NCBI GenBank assembly: GCA_946122785.1
Contig: CAMGYJ010000006.1
Location: forward strand, 36,972,066 to 37,036,065
DNA from: Linum tenue
Lineage: Eukaryota > Streptophyta > Magnoliopsida > Malpighiales > Linaceae
Reading direction: 5' to 3'
Length of the DNA stretch: 64,000 nt
A program made the translations under genes and the position numbers. Numbering within the stretch: position 1 is the first letter of the stretch; the number at the start of each line of letters is the position of its first letter. Under the pieces are notes generated by a model, which ran no database searches, was not told the origin of the DNA, and saw only the letters and a list, made by a program, of their open reading frames with translations. Positions 45,801 through 56,910 of this stretch are shown one piece after another.

Positions 45801-48163
45801 ACTATTGCTTCCTCGATGGGATGTCTGGCTACTTTCAGATTCCCATCTCACCAGAAGATCAAGAGAAAACCACATTCACTTGTCCGTACGGCACTTTTGC
45901 GTATCGGCGCATTCCTTTCGGATTGTGCAATGCCCCAGCAACCTTTCAACGGTGTATGATTGCCATCTTTGACGAGTTGGTGGGAGATATCATGGAAGTC
46001 TTCATGGATGACTTCTCAGTATTCGGAGATTCCTTTGACAAATGCCTCCACAACCTCGAAAAAGTTCTAATCCGATGCGAAGAGACGAATCTCGCTCTCA
46101 ATTGGGAGAAATGCCACTTTATGGTGACCGAGGGCATTGTCCTTGGACACAAAATTTCATCACATGGCATCGAGGTTGATCGAGCCAAAATTGACGTCAT
46201 CTCCAACCTTCCACCACCAGTCAATGTGAAAGCAATAAGGAGTTTTCTGGGGCATGTCGGCTTCTATCGACGCTTCATCAAAGACTTCTCCAAAATTGCT
46301 CGACCATTGACAAAGCTTCTCGAGAAGGATGCTCCATTTGACTTTACGGCGGAATGCAACGACGCATTTGCGGCACTAAAGCACAAACTGACCCACGCCC
46401 CGATTATGGTGGGTCCCGACTGGAGCCTCCCGTTCGAACTCATGTGTGATGCATCTGACTATGCCGTAGGAGCTGTCCTCGGCCAAAGGTATGACAAACA
46501 TTTCAAACCAATTTCCTATGCAAGTAAAACCTTAAATGATGCTCAAGAAAATTATACAACAACTGAAAAGGAATTACTAGCTGTGGTGTTTGCATTTGAT
46601 AAGTTCAGATCATACCTAGTTTTATCACGATGCGTTGTTTTTACTGATCACTCTGCTTTGAAGTATTTAATGAACAAAACAGATGCTAAACCTCGTCTGA
46701 TTCGATGGATTCTTCTTCTCCAAGAATTCGACATCGAAATTCGAGATAAAAAAGGAGCAGAAAATTTGGCAGCAGATCACCTTTCCCGACTGGAAAATCC
46801 AAAAGATGATATTTCGGATGAAATCAATGAAACATTTCCGGATGAACGACTCTACACTGTAGGAAGAGTTGAACTTGACACCCCGTGGTATGCGGATTTT
46901 GCCAATTACTTGGTGGGAAAGACTCTGCCAACTGGGCTCTCGTACCAACAAAAGAAGAAATTCTTTTCTGACCTTAAATCTTATTTTTGGGAAGAGCCAT
47001 ATATGTTTAAAGTCTGTGCAGATTATATCATCCGCCGATGCATCCCGCAACCCGAAGCATGGAGCATAATTTCTCATTGCCACCAAGGTCCGACCGGAGG
47101 ACACCACGGAGCCAACCGCACAGCGCGAAAGGTATTGGAATGTGGATTTTATTGGCCAACAATCTTCAAAGATTGTGATGCATATGTACGCACCTGTGAT
47201 GCGTGTCAACGATCAGGTAATATTTCCCAACGTGATGAAATGCCACAAACAATGTCCATTGTTTGTGAAATATTTGATATTTGGGGAATTGACTTCATGG
47301 GACCTTTCCCGACCTCCTTCGGGAACAAATACATACTCGTGGCAGTGGATTATGTATCCAAGTGGGCCGAGGCACAAGCCTTGCCAACTAATGACTCTCG
47401 AAGTGTTGGAAAGTTTTTGCAGAAACTGTTTTCCAGGTTTGGATCACCGCGAGCAATCATCAGCGACCAAGGAACCCATTTCCAAGGTCAATTCGACAAA
47501 GTTCTCCAACGATTTGGTGTAACTCACCGGGTCTCCACCGCGTACCATCCTCAAACTAGTGGTCAGGTGGAGGTCACCAACCGTGAGCTCAAAAGGATAT
47601 TGGAGAAAACAGTCAGTCAATCAAGAAAGGACTGGGCAACAAAGCTCGACACTGCACTATGGGCTTACCGTACGGCATACAAAACACCAATCGGCACCTC
47701 ACCATATCGGTTGGTGTATGGCAAAGCCTGTCACCTCCCCGTCGAGTTGGAACACAAAGCTTACTGGGCGCTCAAATACCTCAACCTCGACGGAGATGCT
47801 ACCAAGGACCATCGTCACGCCCAAATCAATGAGCTTGACGAAATGCGCCTACAAGCCTATGAAAACGCCAAGTTATACAAGGAACGAACGAAACGACTCC
47901 ACGATTCCAAGATAAAGCAAGACAAAAACTTCCACGTTGGAGATCAAGTCTTGCTATACAACTCTCGTCTTCGTTTGTTTCCTGGGAAGCTCAAGTCAAG
48001 ATGGACAGGTCCTTATGTGATCACACAAGTATTTCCCTACGGCGTTGCTGAAATTTCGCACCCCGAGAGGGGGACTTTCAAAGTCAACGGTCATCGTCTG
48101 AAACCATACCTCGGTGGCAATTTCGACCCCAATACCGAGGCACTTCATCTTCAGAAACCTTGA
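42824..48163 (+). CDS. Athila gag-pol polyprotein, intact (1779 aa)
   Basis: One uninterrupted frame from [19 protein letters not shown]. Gag core near residues 60-200 ([27 protein letters not shown]); CCHC-like knuckle C301-C304-H308-C313; aspartic protease with [14 protein letters not shown] (Asp617); RT with [10 protein letters not shown] (about 960) and active site FMDD at 1060-1063; RNase H with [11 protein letters not shown] (Asp1209) and [14 protein letters not shown]; integrase with an H2C2 zinc domain ([12 protein letters not shown]...CDACQR) and D1490, D1548, E1583 as the catalytic triad; [13 protein letters not shown] near the end. The [17 protein letters not shown] insert before VCIDYR is typical of Athila RT. 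The start is the first ATG after the primer site. All catalytic residues I can check are present. Confidence 0.96.
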   Translation: MTRNHPLGLVDLDPEIERTLRQRRREQQVQPHTMAEEHAEVNNRTMSDYARPTLDGTHSSIRRPNIEANNFEIKTGMLQMIQNRVQFNGMPDEDPNTHIKKFLELCDTIKINGASVDAIRLRLFPFSLDNRAREWLDGQPRNSITTWDGLAEKFLAKYFPPSKTAKLRNDIAAYRQEDSETLYETWERFKNTLRRCPHHGIPHWLQMQTFYNGLNPETKQSIDAAGGGTINNKTPPQVEQLIEDMAMNSYEWYSPRNKCRPQPTRSAGLHQVDPVTALAAQVENLNKKFDQLTVSGKVFKCEWCAGDHNTTECKLISSTSTTEHVDYINNPQRSGNPYSGTYNPGWRNHPNFSWSNQGNQRAPPGFNQASSSNSNQHHQQLPPQEKKSSLEDMIGKFISTSDSKFQALDKYISVSEDRFQNLEAGQRHLQASVHNLETQVGQIAKLLSERNQGSLPSDTEINPKQKQHLKAISLRSGKKLQPSNSPQTDKDTNPEKDADTTQPQKLVVPEYKPKIPFPSRIHKDRLDAHFGKFLDLLKQIHVNIPFVEAMFQMPKYARFLKEILTNKRKLEDLSTVMLNEECSAILQNKLPEKRKDPGSFTIPCLIGSVYIDKSLADLGASINVMPYKMFKRLGLGEPNPTRMSIQLADRSIVHPRGIIEDLIVKIGSFIFPVDFVILDIDEDVDVSLILGRPFLATAKALIDVNDGKLILRVGEEQMTFKIPESMKYARENDDANFCSDIIDAETANFVSEILHSDALQLCLTQGQETTGSVQQIEQAALLEESEELEQEEKEKVAELPKSEKIKSSIEEPPTLELKQLPNHLEYAFLRENSKLPVIINAALTEDQKGRLIKLLKSHERALAWKISDIRGINPSFCTHKILMEDDYKPVVQPQRRLNPNMKEVVKAEVIKLLDAGVIYPISDSSWVSPIQVVPKKGGMTVITNEKNELIPTRTVTGWRVCIDYRRLNDATRKDHFPLPFIDQMLERLAGHNYYCFLDGMSGYFQIPISPEDQEKTTFTCPYGTFAYRRIPFGLCNAPATFQRCMIAIFDELVGDIMEVFMDDFSVFGDSFDKCLHNLEKVLIRCEETNLALNWEKCHFMVTEGIVLGHKISSHGIEVDRAKIDVISNLPPPVNVKAIRSFLGHVGFYRRFIKDFSKIARPLTKLLEKDAPFDFTAECNDAFAALKHKLTHAPIMVGPDWSLPFELMCDASDYAVGAVLGQRYDKHFKPISYASKTLNDAQENYTTTEKELLAVVFAFDKFRSYLVLSRCVVFTDHSALKYLMNKTDAKPRLIRWILLLQEFDIEIRDKKGAENLAADHLSRLENPKDDISDEINETFPDERLYTVGRVELDTPWYADFANYLVGKTLPTGLSYQQKKKFFSDLKSYFWEEPYMFKVCADYIIRRCIPQPEAWSIISHCHQGPTGGHHGANRTARKVLECGFYWPTIFKDCDAYVRTCDACQRSGNISQRDEMPQTMSIVCEIFDIWGIDFMGPFPTSFGNKYILVAVDYVSKWAEAQALPTNDSRSVGKFLQKLFSRFGSPRAIISDQGTHFQGQFDKVLQRFGVTHRVSTAYHPQTSGQVEVTNRELKRILEKTVSQSRKDWATKLDTALWAYRTAYKTPIGTSPYRLVYGKACHLPVELEHKAYWALKYLNLDGDATKDHRHAQINELDEMRLQAYENAKLYKERTKRLHDSKIKQDKNFHVGDQVLLYNSRLRLFPGKLKSRWTGPYVITQVFPYGVAEISHPERGTFKVNGHRLKPYLGGNFDPNTEALHLQKP

Positions 48164-48207
48164 CAAAGTACACTACAGTCCAGCTAATACGACGTTAAAG
48201 AAGCGCT

Positions 48208-48225
48208 ATTGGGAGGCAACCCAAT
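48208..48225 (+). other. RNA hairpin H1 of the Athila element
   Basis: ATTGGG-AGGCAA-CCCAAT, 45 bp after the polyprotein stop and preceded by GAAGCGCT. The outermost pair is A-T where the other copies have G-C. Confidence 0.75.
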
Positions 48226-49943
48226 GCTGGTTTGCATTTTTCTTCCCTTTCTTTTATTTTACATTTCTTTGAGTTTTTCAATTTCAAGAATAAAAACCGT
48301 CACGAAACATCGACCAAAGAACTCGCCAAGTGGAACCACAATCACCGAACATCATGCCACTATATCCCATGACAAGGAAAATGGTAACAGTTCGAATCCT
48401 TCTCCCTATATTTTCGTCCATTGAGGACAATGTCCAATTCAAGTGTGGGGGGGGGGGGGTATATTCGTTCGTTTTCATGTGTTTTGACAAAGAATCACTG
48501 TGATTGTTTTCAATAATCTCATCATCCATAAAAAAAATGGGTTTGAAAAATCATAAAAAAAAAAATTTGAAATAAATACTAAAAAGAGTGTTTTGTTTTG
48601 AGTCTCATCTTTGTCTAAAATTGGTACAAGAATAGTGCAATTTGGATGCATGTCAACCTATAATGACGACTGAGGGATTAAAACAAATGTTTCTCGTGCT
48701 ACTCATTCTTTGATGGAAAGAACTATCTGATATCTTGAAAAAGAAATTTATCATCTTTCATTGTTGTTGCATAATGTTTGGGAAGCATAGCATGGGAAAC
48801 AGAGCATATAGTAAACCACGTGAGACTTGAGCATGATCGTTTCTTTCTTGTGTGTTAGATCCCTCTCTGTGCATGATGATATGCTTGATTTATACATGTT
48901 TGAGTCGTGACACCACTGACAAGGATGACGGAGGCAATAGGTTCTACCCCTACAACCAAAATGACTACCCTGAACATCATATCCCTTAGTCAAACCCCGT
49001 TGAGACGAGCCTTTTTGTTCGGTGACAACCAGTTTTAAACCAATCCCTGTTCTTCAAGCCTCAATTTATTTTGAACCCTTTTTCAAGGTTCCGTGTGAAT
49101 GGTTTAAACGAATGACTTTCTGCTTCATTTATTAAATACAAAAGTTGAGATAGGAAGAAACGATTTCTGTAAGTGCATTTTTCAAAAATGGAATTGTTGG
49201 CCACTCGAAAAAAATTAACAAAAAAAAGAAGAAAAAAAAAGTGATCAGTTGGCCACCATCTTTCATGCACTTATGATAAATAGGAGTCATTCTTCAAAAG
49301 CCACACTGGCTACATTTTAAACTCCTATTAATTCTCAAAATCTTCTCCCTTGTCTATATTTTCATCTTACAAAGATAAGCAGAAAAGTCATGGTTTTGAA
49401 AAAAAAAAAAAAAAAATTTGGAACCTTGAACTTACCACCAGATCAAAAGTACTTCCACATGTCCGTACCCCTAACCCCATTTTGACACCCGAACAAAGAC
49501 CTATCTGACAAGTCAGTGGTGACACAACTTTGGAGACTCGAACAATAAGCTCATGACAGAGAGATGGTAGGGAAAGAGTGATAAATACATGCTACATGCA
49601 TTTACCCTGACCCCACTGGTCGAGTGAGAGAGACTTTCCAAGTTCTAAAATCCCAAGTAAGATCTATTGGCTCGATCTCTCATGCTATGTTTTGTGAACC
49701 TTATGCTTGAACAATTGATTGTGTCGAATGACTAATAAAGATAGAAGAATGTTCTTATAAATCTAAGTCAGAGTTGCCAATGTCACAGGAGTATTACGAT
49801 CGAATGTTGTTTGTGGTGGTTGAACGCATCCATAACTCGCTACCTATTGCACCATCTTTAGCAATCATATGAAATTCACATTTTCCCAACTCACGGTTAG
49901 AACTCTTGTGAAATTGGTTTTGATTGAACTTACATTTTTCGTG
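48226..49943 (+). other. 3' non-coding region of the Athila element
   Basis: No credible ORF. An internal polypurine motif TTGAGGACAATGT...AAGTGTGGGG with a 13-G run lies at 48421-48458. An A-rich loop (about 49208-49240) sits in a long imperfect hairpin whose outer arms are AAGTGCAT (49171-49178) and ATGCACTT (49265-49272), with TGGCCA motifs closer to the loop. Confidence 0.6.
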
Positions 49944-49984
49944 CTTTGCTTGAGGGCAAGCAAAGAATTAAGTGTGGGGGAATT
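49944..49984 (+). other. Hairpin H3 and polypurine tract of the Athila element
   Basis: CTTTGCTTG-AGGG-CAAGCAAAG forms a perfect 9-bp stem (49944-49965). Relative to B1 and B2 the outer pair is C-G instead of G-C. TTAAGTGTGGGGGAATT follows and ends at the LTR. Confidence 0.85.
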
Positions 49985-51898
49985 TGATAACACCTAAATT
50001 ATACATATATTTGCCTACACTTTTACATCCTAAAATAACATAAATTGTATTAAGTTCATTCGATTTCCCGATTTTATGTTTGGTTTTGTGTTTGAGTCAT
50101 GTTTCAGGGTATTCTATCCAATAAGAACGGAATAATGTGTCAATTCAACAAAAAGATGGTTAGGGTTCGAAATCTGGCGTCGGTGGAACTCGAGCCCGCG
50201 ACGTCCCGGGCGAGGGCAAAGAGCCGTACCACTCCGGCCGCGTCCCCTTTTGTTATCAATATACGAGACCCATCGTGTATTATGGTGATGAATCACGGAA
50301 AGAGAGCTAATTAACAATGCAGAGTCAAACCGCAAACTGCCTATTGCTAAACATAAGGAAAAGCTGGTTCATTTTGGGATTCTCGTGTGAAGCTAGTAGC
50401 TGAAGCAAGCTGGTCCAAACAAAGAAGCAAGCAGCTCCATTATTTGAAAGCAAGCATCTGCTAATTGCCTCGGCTATTGAATGAAAGCAAGTAGCTGAAG
50501 CAAGCTGGTCCAAACAAAGAAGCAAGCAGCTCCATTATTTGAAAGCAAGCAGCTGGTCATGGCCTCGTCCATTGAATGAAAGCAAGCAGCTGGTCATGGC
50601 CTCGCCCATTGAATGAAAGCAAGCAGCTGGCCATTGAAAGCAAGCAGCTGGCCATTATCAAAGCGGCCGAGAGACAAGCAAGCAGCTGGTCCATTTATTA
50701 CAAGCAAGTAGCTCAAGCAAGTAGCTCAATTTGTACTATAAATAGAGGGGGAGGACACACACACTAGCCTACCATTTTTCTTCACTTTGCTCTTCCTTTC
50801 TTGTATTTGAAGTTAGCCAAAACTCTGTCCACTTTTCATTCCAAACTCTTGTTACTTCTTTTCATTTCGTTAAGTCATATCTCGTATTTCATCCATCGTG
50901 GTTCTCATGTTCGTGTTCGTATTTGGGAATACCGTGGTATATTGCGTTATTGAGATTACCGGAGTAAGCTTCTGTTCTGTGGGGTTTTGATAATCATTTG
51001 TGGTGGTAGATTGGTCGGTTTCCACCGTCTTCGCCCAACGATTATTCCCCCGTCAGATGTTTGCTAGGTGTAGTCTATTAACTCAATATACATACCGTAT
51101 TCTCGACCCCTCCGTCTTTGTCGTCGTCATCATCATGGTTATGTTCTCAACCTTCATCTTTCTAAATCTCATCATGTCCGGCTAATCTTCTAGTTGTTCC
51201 GGATTTGATGAACCCTAATATGTTTTACTTTGATTGAGTGGTATCTTTGATATAGACGTGTTGTTCTCGTTCTTACGATCTTTTCTCGACTTATCATGTG
51301 CAAGTATCAATAGTACGCGTCTATTGTATATTTTATCTGATACATGTAAATGAGACTGCGAGGTAATTTTGCATGTTAGATCCCTCGTGAAAAGAAGGAA
51401 TTGATCGGAGCCACCGGCAATGGGGTCACGTAGTTCCTCTGGATTAGCTTAAAAACCTAATACGAAATTTCATAAATCTGGTTATTGCTTTGGTTTAAGA
51501 TTTTTGTAAGCCACGGTTTCACTTGATTCTTAAGTCAAAAGGGTGTTAATACATGTGCGAACGGGTTAACACTAAATTGGGAATTTTCACGGTCTAAGAT
51601 ATTAACACTCGTCTATGTTAAATTCAACTTGTCTGTAAAATGCATATTAGGGGGATTCACTTCCAGGACAACGCCTTCTCCACTTGATTTTACTTTGTAA
51701 ACTACTTTATTGTGTTTTTATTATTGCGTGTGTTTTTATTTCTAAACGAAAATCAACTAAAAACGATTGACTAGATAATAGGTAAAAGCTGAGTACTAGT
51801 ACACGAAGTCTCTGTGGATACGACCTTGCTTCCTGCTATACTACATTAGAACGATAGGTACCCTTGCCTATTTTTCCTGTGATAGTTACGGGCGATCA
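49985..51898 (+). mobile_element. 3' LTR of the Athila element
   Basis: Almost identical to the 5' LTR; starts TGATAACACC and ends GGGCGATCA, followed by the CTTCA duplication. Confidence 0.95.
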
Positions 51899-52179
51899 CT
51901 TCACCCACGTGTTGCTACCCCTAGCTAACAATTATGACTTGAAGAATCGAATGACCGTGTATGGTTAGGGGGTCATAAACCACAGGGAAGTCTGACAAGC
52001 AGCCGAAACTACCCTCTTGGCCTCTAGGTTGAGGAATGGGATACGATCCAAGCCACTAATGTGACCCTCTCAACCTATCAACTAAGGAATGGTTAGACTT
52101 CACCCTCGAATTGGAGTTCAGACGACCACGCACAACCAAACCCTAAGTGGTAATGCGAAATAGGAGGTTTGCCCTTTAA

Positions 52180-52790
52180 CTAATCTAGAATAGGAGGCAT
52201 AAAATGCCCAAGGAAACTCATCTCTAATAGAGCCTCTTAAGTTAAGGAGGGTTCTCTCTAAACCACGGATTGAAATACCGTACCGTACCGGCGATTCGAC
52301 CAGAAAATACCGTACCGTACCATACCAGCGATATTTAGCGATATTAAGCAGTTGAACCACAGTTAAACCACGGTTTTAGCATAAAATACCCTACTACTAA
52401 CTTTTCGGGTACAACCGTCGTTACGGTATTTCAATCCTTGCTCTAAACTAGCTTAGGAGGCATTGAATGCCCAAGGAAACCCATCTCGAAATGAGCCTCT
52501 TAGGTTAAGGAGGGTTCTCTCTAAACTAGTTTAGGAGGCATTGAATCCCCAAGGAAACCTGGCCTGAATCGAACCCCTCTAGGTAAAGGAGGTTTCCTCT
52601 CTAAACTAGCATGGTAGGCGTGAAATGCCCAAGAACACCCATCTCAAATTGAGCCTCTTAACCTAAGGAGGTTTCCTCTCTAAACTAGCCTAGGAGGCAT
52701 GAAATGCCCAAGAACACCCATTTCAAATTTAGCCTCCTAACCTAATGAGGTCTCCTCTCTAAGCTAGGTTAGAATGTCAATTAGATTGAT
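52180..52790. repeat. Tandem repeats of about 76 bp within the solo LTR
   Basis: At least five units carry (A/T)GGAGGCAT(G/T)(A/G)AATGCCCAAG and end CTCTCTAA(A/G)CTAG. The C+ LTR has a single equivalent (about 56200-56285), so the repeat expanded in this copy. Confidence 0.75.
52264..52440. mobile_element. hAT-type MITE with perfect 8-bp target duplication
   Basis: A 177-bp element with ends CACGGATTGAAATACCGTA and (reverse complement) CAAGGATTGAAATACCGTA. CTCTAAAC flanks both sides (52256-52263 and 52441-52448). It inserted into a unit of the 76-bp repeat. Confidence 0.85.
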
Positions 52791-53611
52791 AGGCTTTCAC
52801 ACAACAAAATCATTTCCGAATAATACCACATTCACATTAAAACACAACAACACACAAATCATTCAATTCATACAAGCATTCACATAATTGTAGTTAGGGT
52901 TTACAAACACCAAGTGAAAGAAGGGACTACTCCATGCTAGAAGAAGGGAAAACACGAGAGAGGGATAGGGAAACCATCAAGAAGATGCAATCCTTGCTCC
53001 TTGTGCTGAAGAAACCCTCCTTTGGGGAAGGAATTCCCAAAACCTTGCCTGGAGATGAAACCCTAGCTTTTCCTCTTCTTTGGTTCGTCACTTTCTCACT
53101 CTAAAATATGAAGAAGGAGAGTTTCTCACACTAGGTCTCTCTCCCTTTTTTCTTCCTTTCAGCTGGCCTCTTAAGTGGAGATCGCGCCCAGTGCACAGCC
53201 TGAGTTCAAGGTCGTGAACATTGAAACGCGTCCAGGAACTCAGTGTTGAGACCAAAACGCACTGTTTCAATGGCTTGGGTTCACGGTATTAGCGACCGTG
53301 AACTGCCTGGGCGTCAGTAACCTGAAAACCCCCTATGTTCGCTCCTTGGTTCACGGGTTTTGGCTCCAGTTCACGGTCTCGGGAGACTGTGAACTCCAAC
53401 GTCTGGCCATGAACACTGGCTGTCTCCACCTCTTTGCCCGGTCTTTGCTCCTTTTCTTCCAACTTCCAACTCCGGGTTTGGTTTTACCTGTTAGGATCTG
53501 AAACACACTGAAACACAAGCAACCTTGCGTAAAACGAACCCTTTTGGAGTTCAATTGCAACAAACTTCAAAGAGAATCGGGGATAAAAAGTATACAATTA
53601 GACCCGAATCA

Positions 53612-55365
53612 GATACAATGTCTTTGATATGATCTTATTGATAAATTGATTGAAGCTTCGTAAGATACACCTATTAGCAAAGAATGAGCGCACCACTTCA
53701 ACCATTGAGGATCCTAGAATTTCCCAAAAGCTTTTAAAGAATTTGCCAGTAAAGACATCTAAACCTAGGGCTTGCGTTGATCCCATCGCAAAGACCGTGC
53801 TCCGGATCTCCTCAGGAGTCACCTCAACTGTAAGACTGGTATTCATATCCTCTGTCACCTTCCGTTCAATGGGTAAACCATTCACTTTCTCCCACATACC
53901 CTCCTCCTCCAATTCAGAGGTAAACAAGTGTAAGTTGAAATTGACAGCCGAATCAGATTTCGCCTCCTCCTCCTCCTCCACCCAATCACCGAACTCATCA
54001 TGCAACTGCTCCACAAAATTCTGCCTTCGCCGAGCTCTAGTGACAGTATGGAAATACGATGAGTTTTGGTCCCCCACCTTTAGCCACCAAACCCTGGACT
54101 GCTGTCGCCAAGACTGCTCTTCTACTGCTGTTCACCCGTCCTAATCAATTGGGTACTTCGCCTTGATTGCGGCAATTTCAGTCTCCGACGGGAGTATTTC
54201 CCTTGCCGAGTTTGAGGTACCCATCCAGGTCCACAACTGGGTCCACAACTGGTACATTGGTGACCCGTGGATTAGCTCCTGCCAAATTTCTTCAAACAAA
54301 TGGCCTAATCCCTGGATTTGAAGCCCATCTAGTGTCAAATCAAAAGAGGGATCTCGCCTCTCGTTTCTACAATCTATCGGACACGATTAGTGCGCGATGA
54401 TCCAACCCTAGGTCTGTGCCATGAATAACAAGCGACTCCAAAAATTTGTCCATCCAGAGATCCGAGGCAAAAACTCTATCCAATCGTTCCTGAATGCACG
54501 CATCCCCCATTCGCCGGTTCGACCAGGTAAAAGGATTACCTCGGAACCCCATGTCTTGAATGCCCAGACCATCTACAAAATATCGAACATGTTGAGCCTG
54601 AGTTGGATCCACGGATTTCCTTGCATTTTTTCAATGGAGGAAAGGATTCCATTAAAATCCCCTATCATCAAGTATGGTTCGCTTAATCCCGCATAGTAAC
54701 TGCGTAACGTATTAAGCTGCAGAACACGTTCTTGCTAATGAAAACTCACATAAACAAACGCCACGACTACAATTATTCCATTGACTTGCAAACTAACAGA
54801 AATAAAGAATAACTAAACAACACTAAGGCACCGCTCTTAGGGGACCAAGCTACTGCCAACCCTCCTGCAGAATTGACAGTATCGACCAAACTAAAATTCC
54901 GAAAACCTAAACCTCGCAGTCTACGTACGACTACTCGACAACGCGAACGAGTTTCAGAAAAGAAAACTACATCAGGATTATTGGCTCGAAGAACACCTAA
55001 AATTGATTGAAATGTAATGGACGGCCCAATCCCATGCACATTCCATGCGAATAACCTCATTTATCAGTTTGGGGTCATTCCCGGCTGGCTACCTCTACCG
55101 CTTCAGTCTCCTTCACCTTCTCTTCCACTCCAGAGTCTTCCAAGCACAATTTTTTTAACCGCAGTCGGGTCTTCTGCAAAATCCTCCACCATCATCGCTG
55201 CTCGTTTCTTGTCGTCAGTATCCTCCAAATCCGGCGCCACCATGCGAAATGCCACAGACTTAGCATCTTCCGTATCCTGCGGCAGCTGGTAATTCTTTTC
55301 CTTGACACTACTCTCAGCCTCCATCAAGTCCATAACCTCATCCTTCTTACCATCCACTTGCTGGA
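53612..55365 (-). pseudogene. L1-type LINE, 5' part of ORF2 (endonuclease and RT start)
   Basis: Minus-strand frames give MRLFAWNVHGIGPSITFQS at 55060, the start of an AP-type endonuclease. FTWSNRRMGDACIQERLDR and LGLDHRALIVSDRL follow near 54500, then a linker (MGDQNSSYFHTVTRARRRQ) and RT onset (NQFINKIISKTLY) near 53630. Frameshifts separate the blocks. A 93-codon acidic frame just upstream (55384-55103) may be the end of ORF1. The RT continues at 40531 on the other side of the solo LTR, and the C+ LTR cuts the element at 55366. Confidence 0.85.
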
Positions 55366-56774
55366 TGATTCGGCCTAATTGCACACATTTTATCCCCGTT
55401 TCCCTTGGGCGTTTGTGGCATTTTAACTCCTCAAAGGGTGGTTTTAGGCTAGGTTTTGTATGTTTCAGTGTGTTTCAAGATTCAACAGGTAAAACCAGCC
55501 ACAGAGTTGAAAGTTAGAGGAAAAGAAGCAAAGACCGGGCAAGGGGAGTGATTCAGGCCATGTTCATGGTTTCACATTGGAGTTCACGGTCTCCTAAGGC
55601 CGTGAACTTAAGCCATAAATCGTGAACCACGAAGCGTCCAGGGCAAATTATGAAGTTATTGACGCAAGGTGAGTTCACAGTAAGCAAGACCGTGAACTTT
55701 GAATGAAAACCGTAAACTCAAGTGAGTGAAGCGGTGCGTTTCGGCACAGCACTCCGAGTTCACGGATACGTGAAAGATTTCACGGCCATGAACTAAGCCC
55801 AATCCCAATATAAAACGTGAGCTGAAAAGAAGAGAGAAGGGAGAGCCTTCTTCTTGAAACCCTAGAGAGAAAAAGCGACAAATCAAGAGGGAGAAGAGGC
55901 TAGGGTTTGCTCCAAGTGAAGATTTTGGAAGATCCTCTCCCAAGGAGGAGTTCTACAAGCACAAGAAGGGTTGAAGGCATCACATTGATTGTTTCTTTCT
56001 TCTTCCTTTGTGTTCTTCCTTGATCTAGCATGGAGTAGTTTCCTTTTTCACTTGGGTGTTGTAGAACCCTAACTCCTATCATGTAATTGATTGTGTGGAT
56101 TGAATGATTGTGTGATGGAGGTGTTTAATTTATGGTTTGAGGTATTATTCATGAATGATTCTGTTGTGTGAAAGCCTATCAATCTAATTGCCATTCTAAC
56201 CTAGCTTAGAGAGGAGACCTCCTTTGGTTAAGAGACTCTTTTAGAGATGGGTTTCCTTGGGCATTCCATACCTTCTATTCTAGATTAATTAAGGGCAAAC
56301 TTCTAAGCTTGAATTAGACATATGGGTTAATTGTGATTATATCGTCCAAACCCTTGGTTTGATGGAGAAGCTAAGTCAACCCTCAATTGCTTTGACCCCT
56401 ACCTTGGCCTATCGATTGGGAGAATGGTTTCCAACCATTGTTGCACCTCCAACGGGTCATAATTTCCTCGTCACACGCCGCTTCATTCAATCCCATGGTT
56501 CTTGGTAGTTGGCTAAGGGAAAGCAACACCCGAGTGAAGGTCCTCACTTACAATTTTCCACCCAATTTACCTTACTTGCTTGTTTTCATTTGTAGTTTTC
56601 ATAGTTTTAAACCCAAAACCGTTTTGCTAGATAACAACTTAAGCGATTGAAGTAGGGGTACATGGACCGCCCTGGGTTTGACTATTAAATACTTGTCCTA
56701 TACTGCACCCGGCTAGAGTTTAAAAACTTGGGCTCTAGTCGGGATTAATTTGCGGTGTAGTTTCGTGTGAGTCA
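55366..56774 (+). mobile_element. 5' LTR of element C+ (1409 bp)
   Basis: Starts TGATTCGGCCTAATTGC and ends GTGTGAGTCA before the primer site. U3 carries GTTCACGG and CCGTGAAC dyads (about 55562-55796) just upstream of an ATATAAAAC TATA box (about 55809). Confidence 0.8.
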
Positions 56775-56780
56775 AGTTTT

Positions 56781-56798
56781 TGGAGCCGTTGCCGGGGA
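56781..56798 (+). other. Primer-binding site of C+, tRNA-Asp type
   Basis: TGGAGCCGTTGCCGGGGA, one mismatch to the Athila site. Confidence 0.8.
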
Positions 56799-56910
56799 AC
56801 TGCGTTCCATTATTTTGAAATCGTCGTTTAGTGTTACTGTAGCATTTTTTTCTTGCATTGCCTTGTGTTTTGTTTTTGTGTTTTATCTTTGTGTGATGCA
56901 GAGTTGAGAC

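Larger units (their letters stand above)
40761..51898 (+). mobile_element. Complete Athila-lineage Gypsy element (11.1 kb)
   Basis: Two LTRs of 1928 and 1914 bp, a tRNA-Asp primer site, an uninterrupted gag-pol frame, a 1.8-kb 3' non-coding region and a polypurine tract. The 5-bp target duplication CTTCA is perfect (40756-40760 and 51899-51903). By eye the LTRs differ by two substitutions, a 1-bp indel and one 13-bp repeat unit. Everything needed for transposition appears present, so this is a very young and possibly competent copy. No env-like ORF was found. Confidence 0.95.
51904..53611 (-). mobile_element. Solo LTR of family C, right segment
   Basis: Inverted relative to C+: the minus strand starts TGATTCGGGTCTAATTG at 53611, matching the LTR starts at 55366 and 61761. 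CCGTGAAC/GTTCACGG dyads lie at about 53200-53400. With the left segment it makes about 1.94 kb. No internal region or second LTR is present, so it is a solo LTR inserted in the LINE. Confidence 0.75.

Noticed and set aside
46667..47209. 180-codon minus-strand frame opposite the Athila integrase
   Set aside because: It is the antisense shadow of the polyprotein reading frame.
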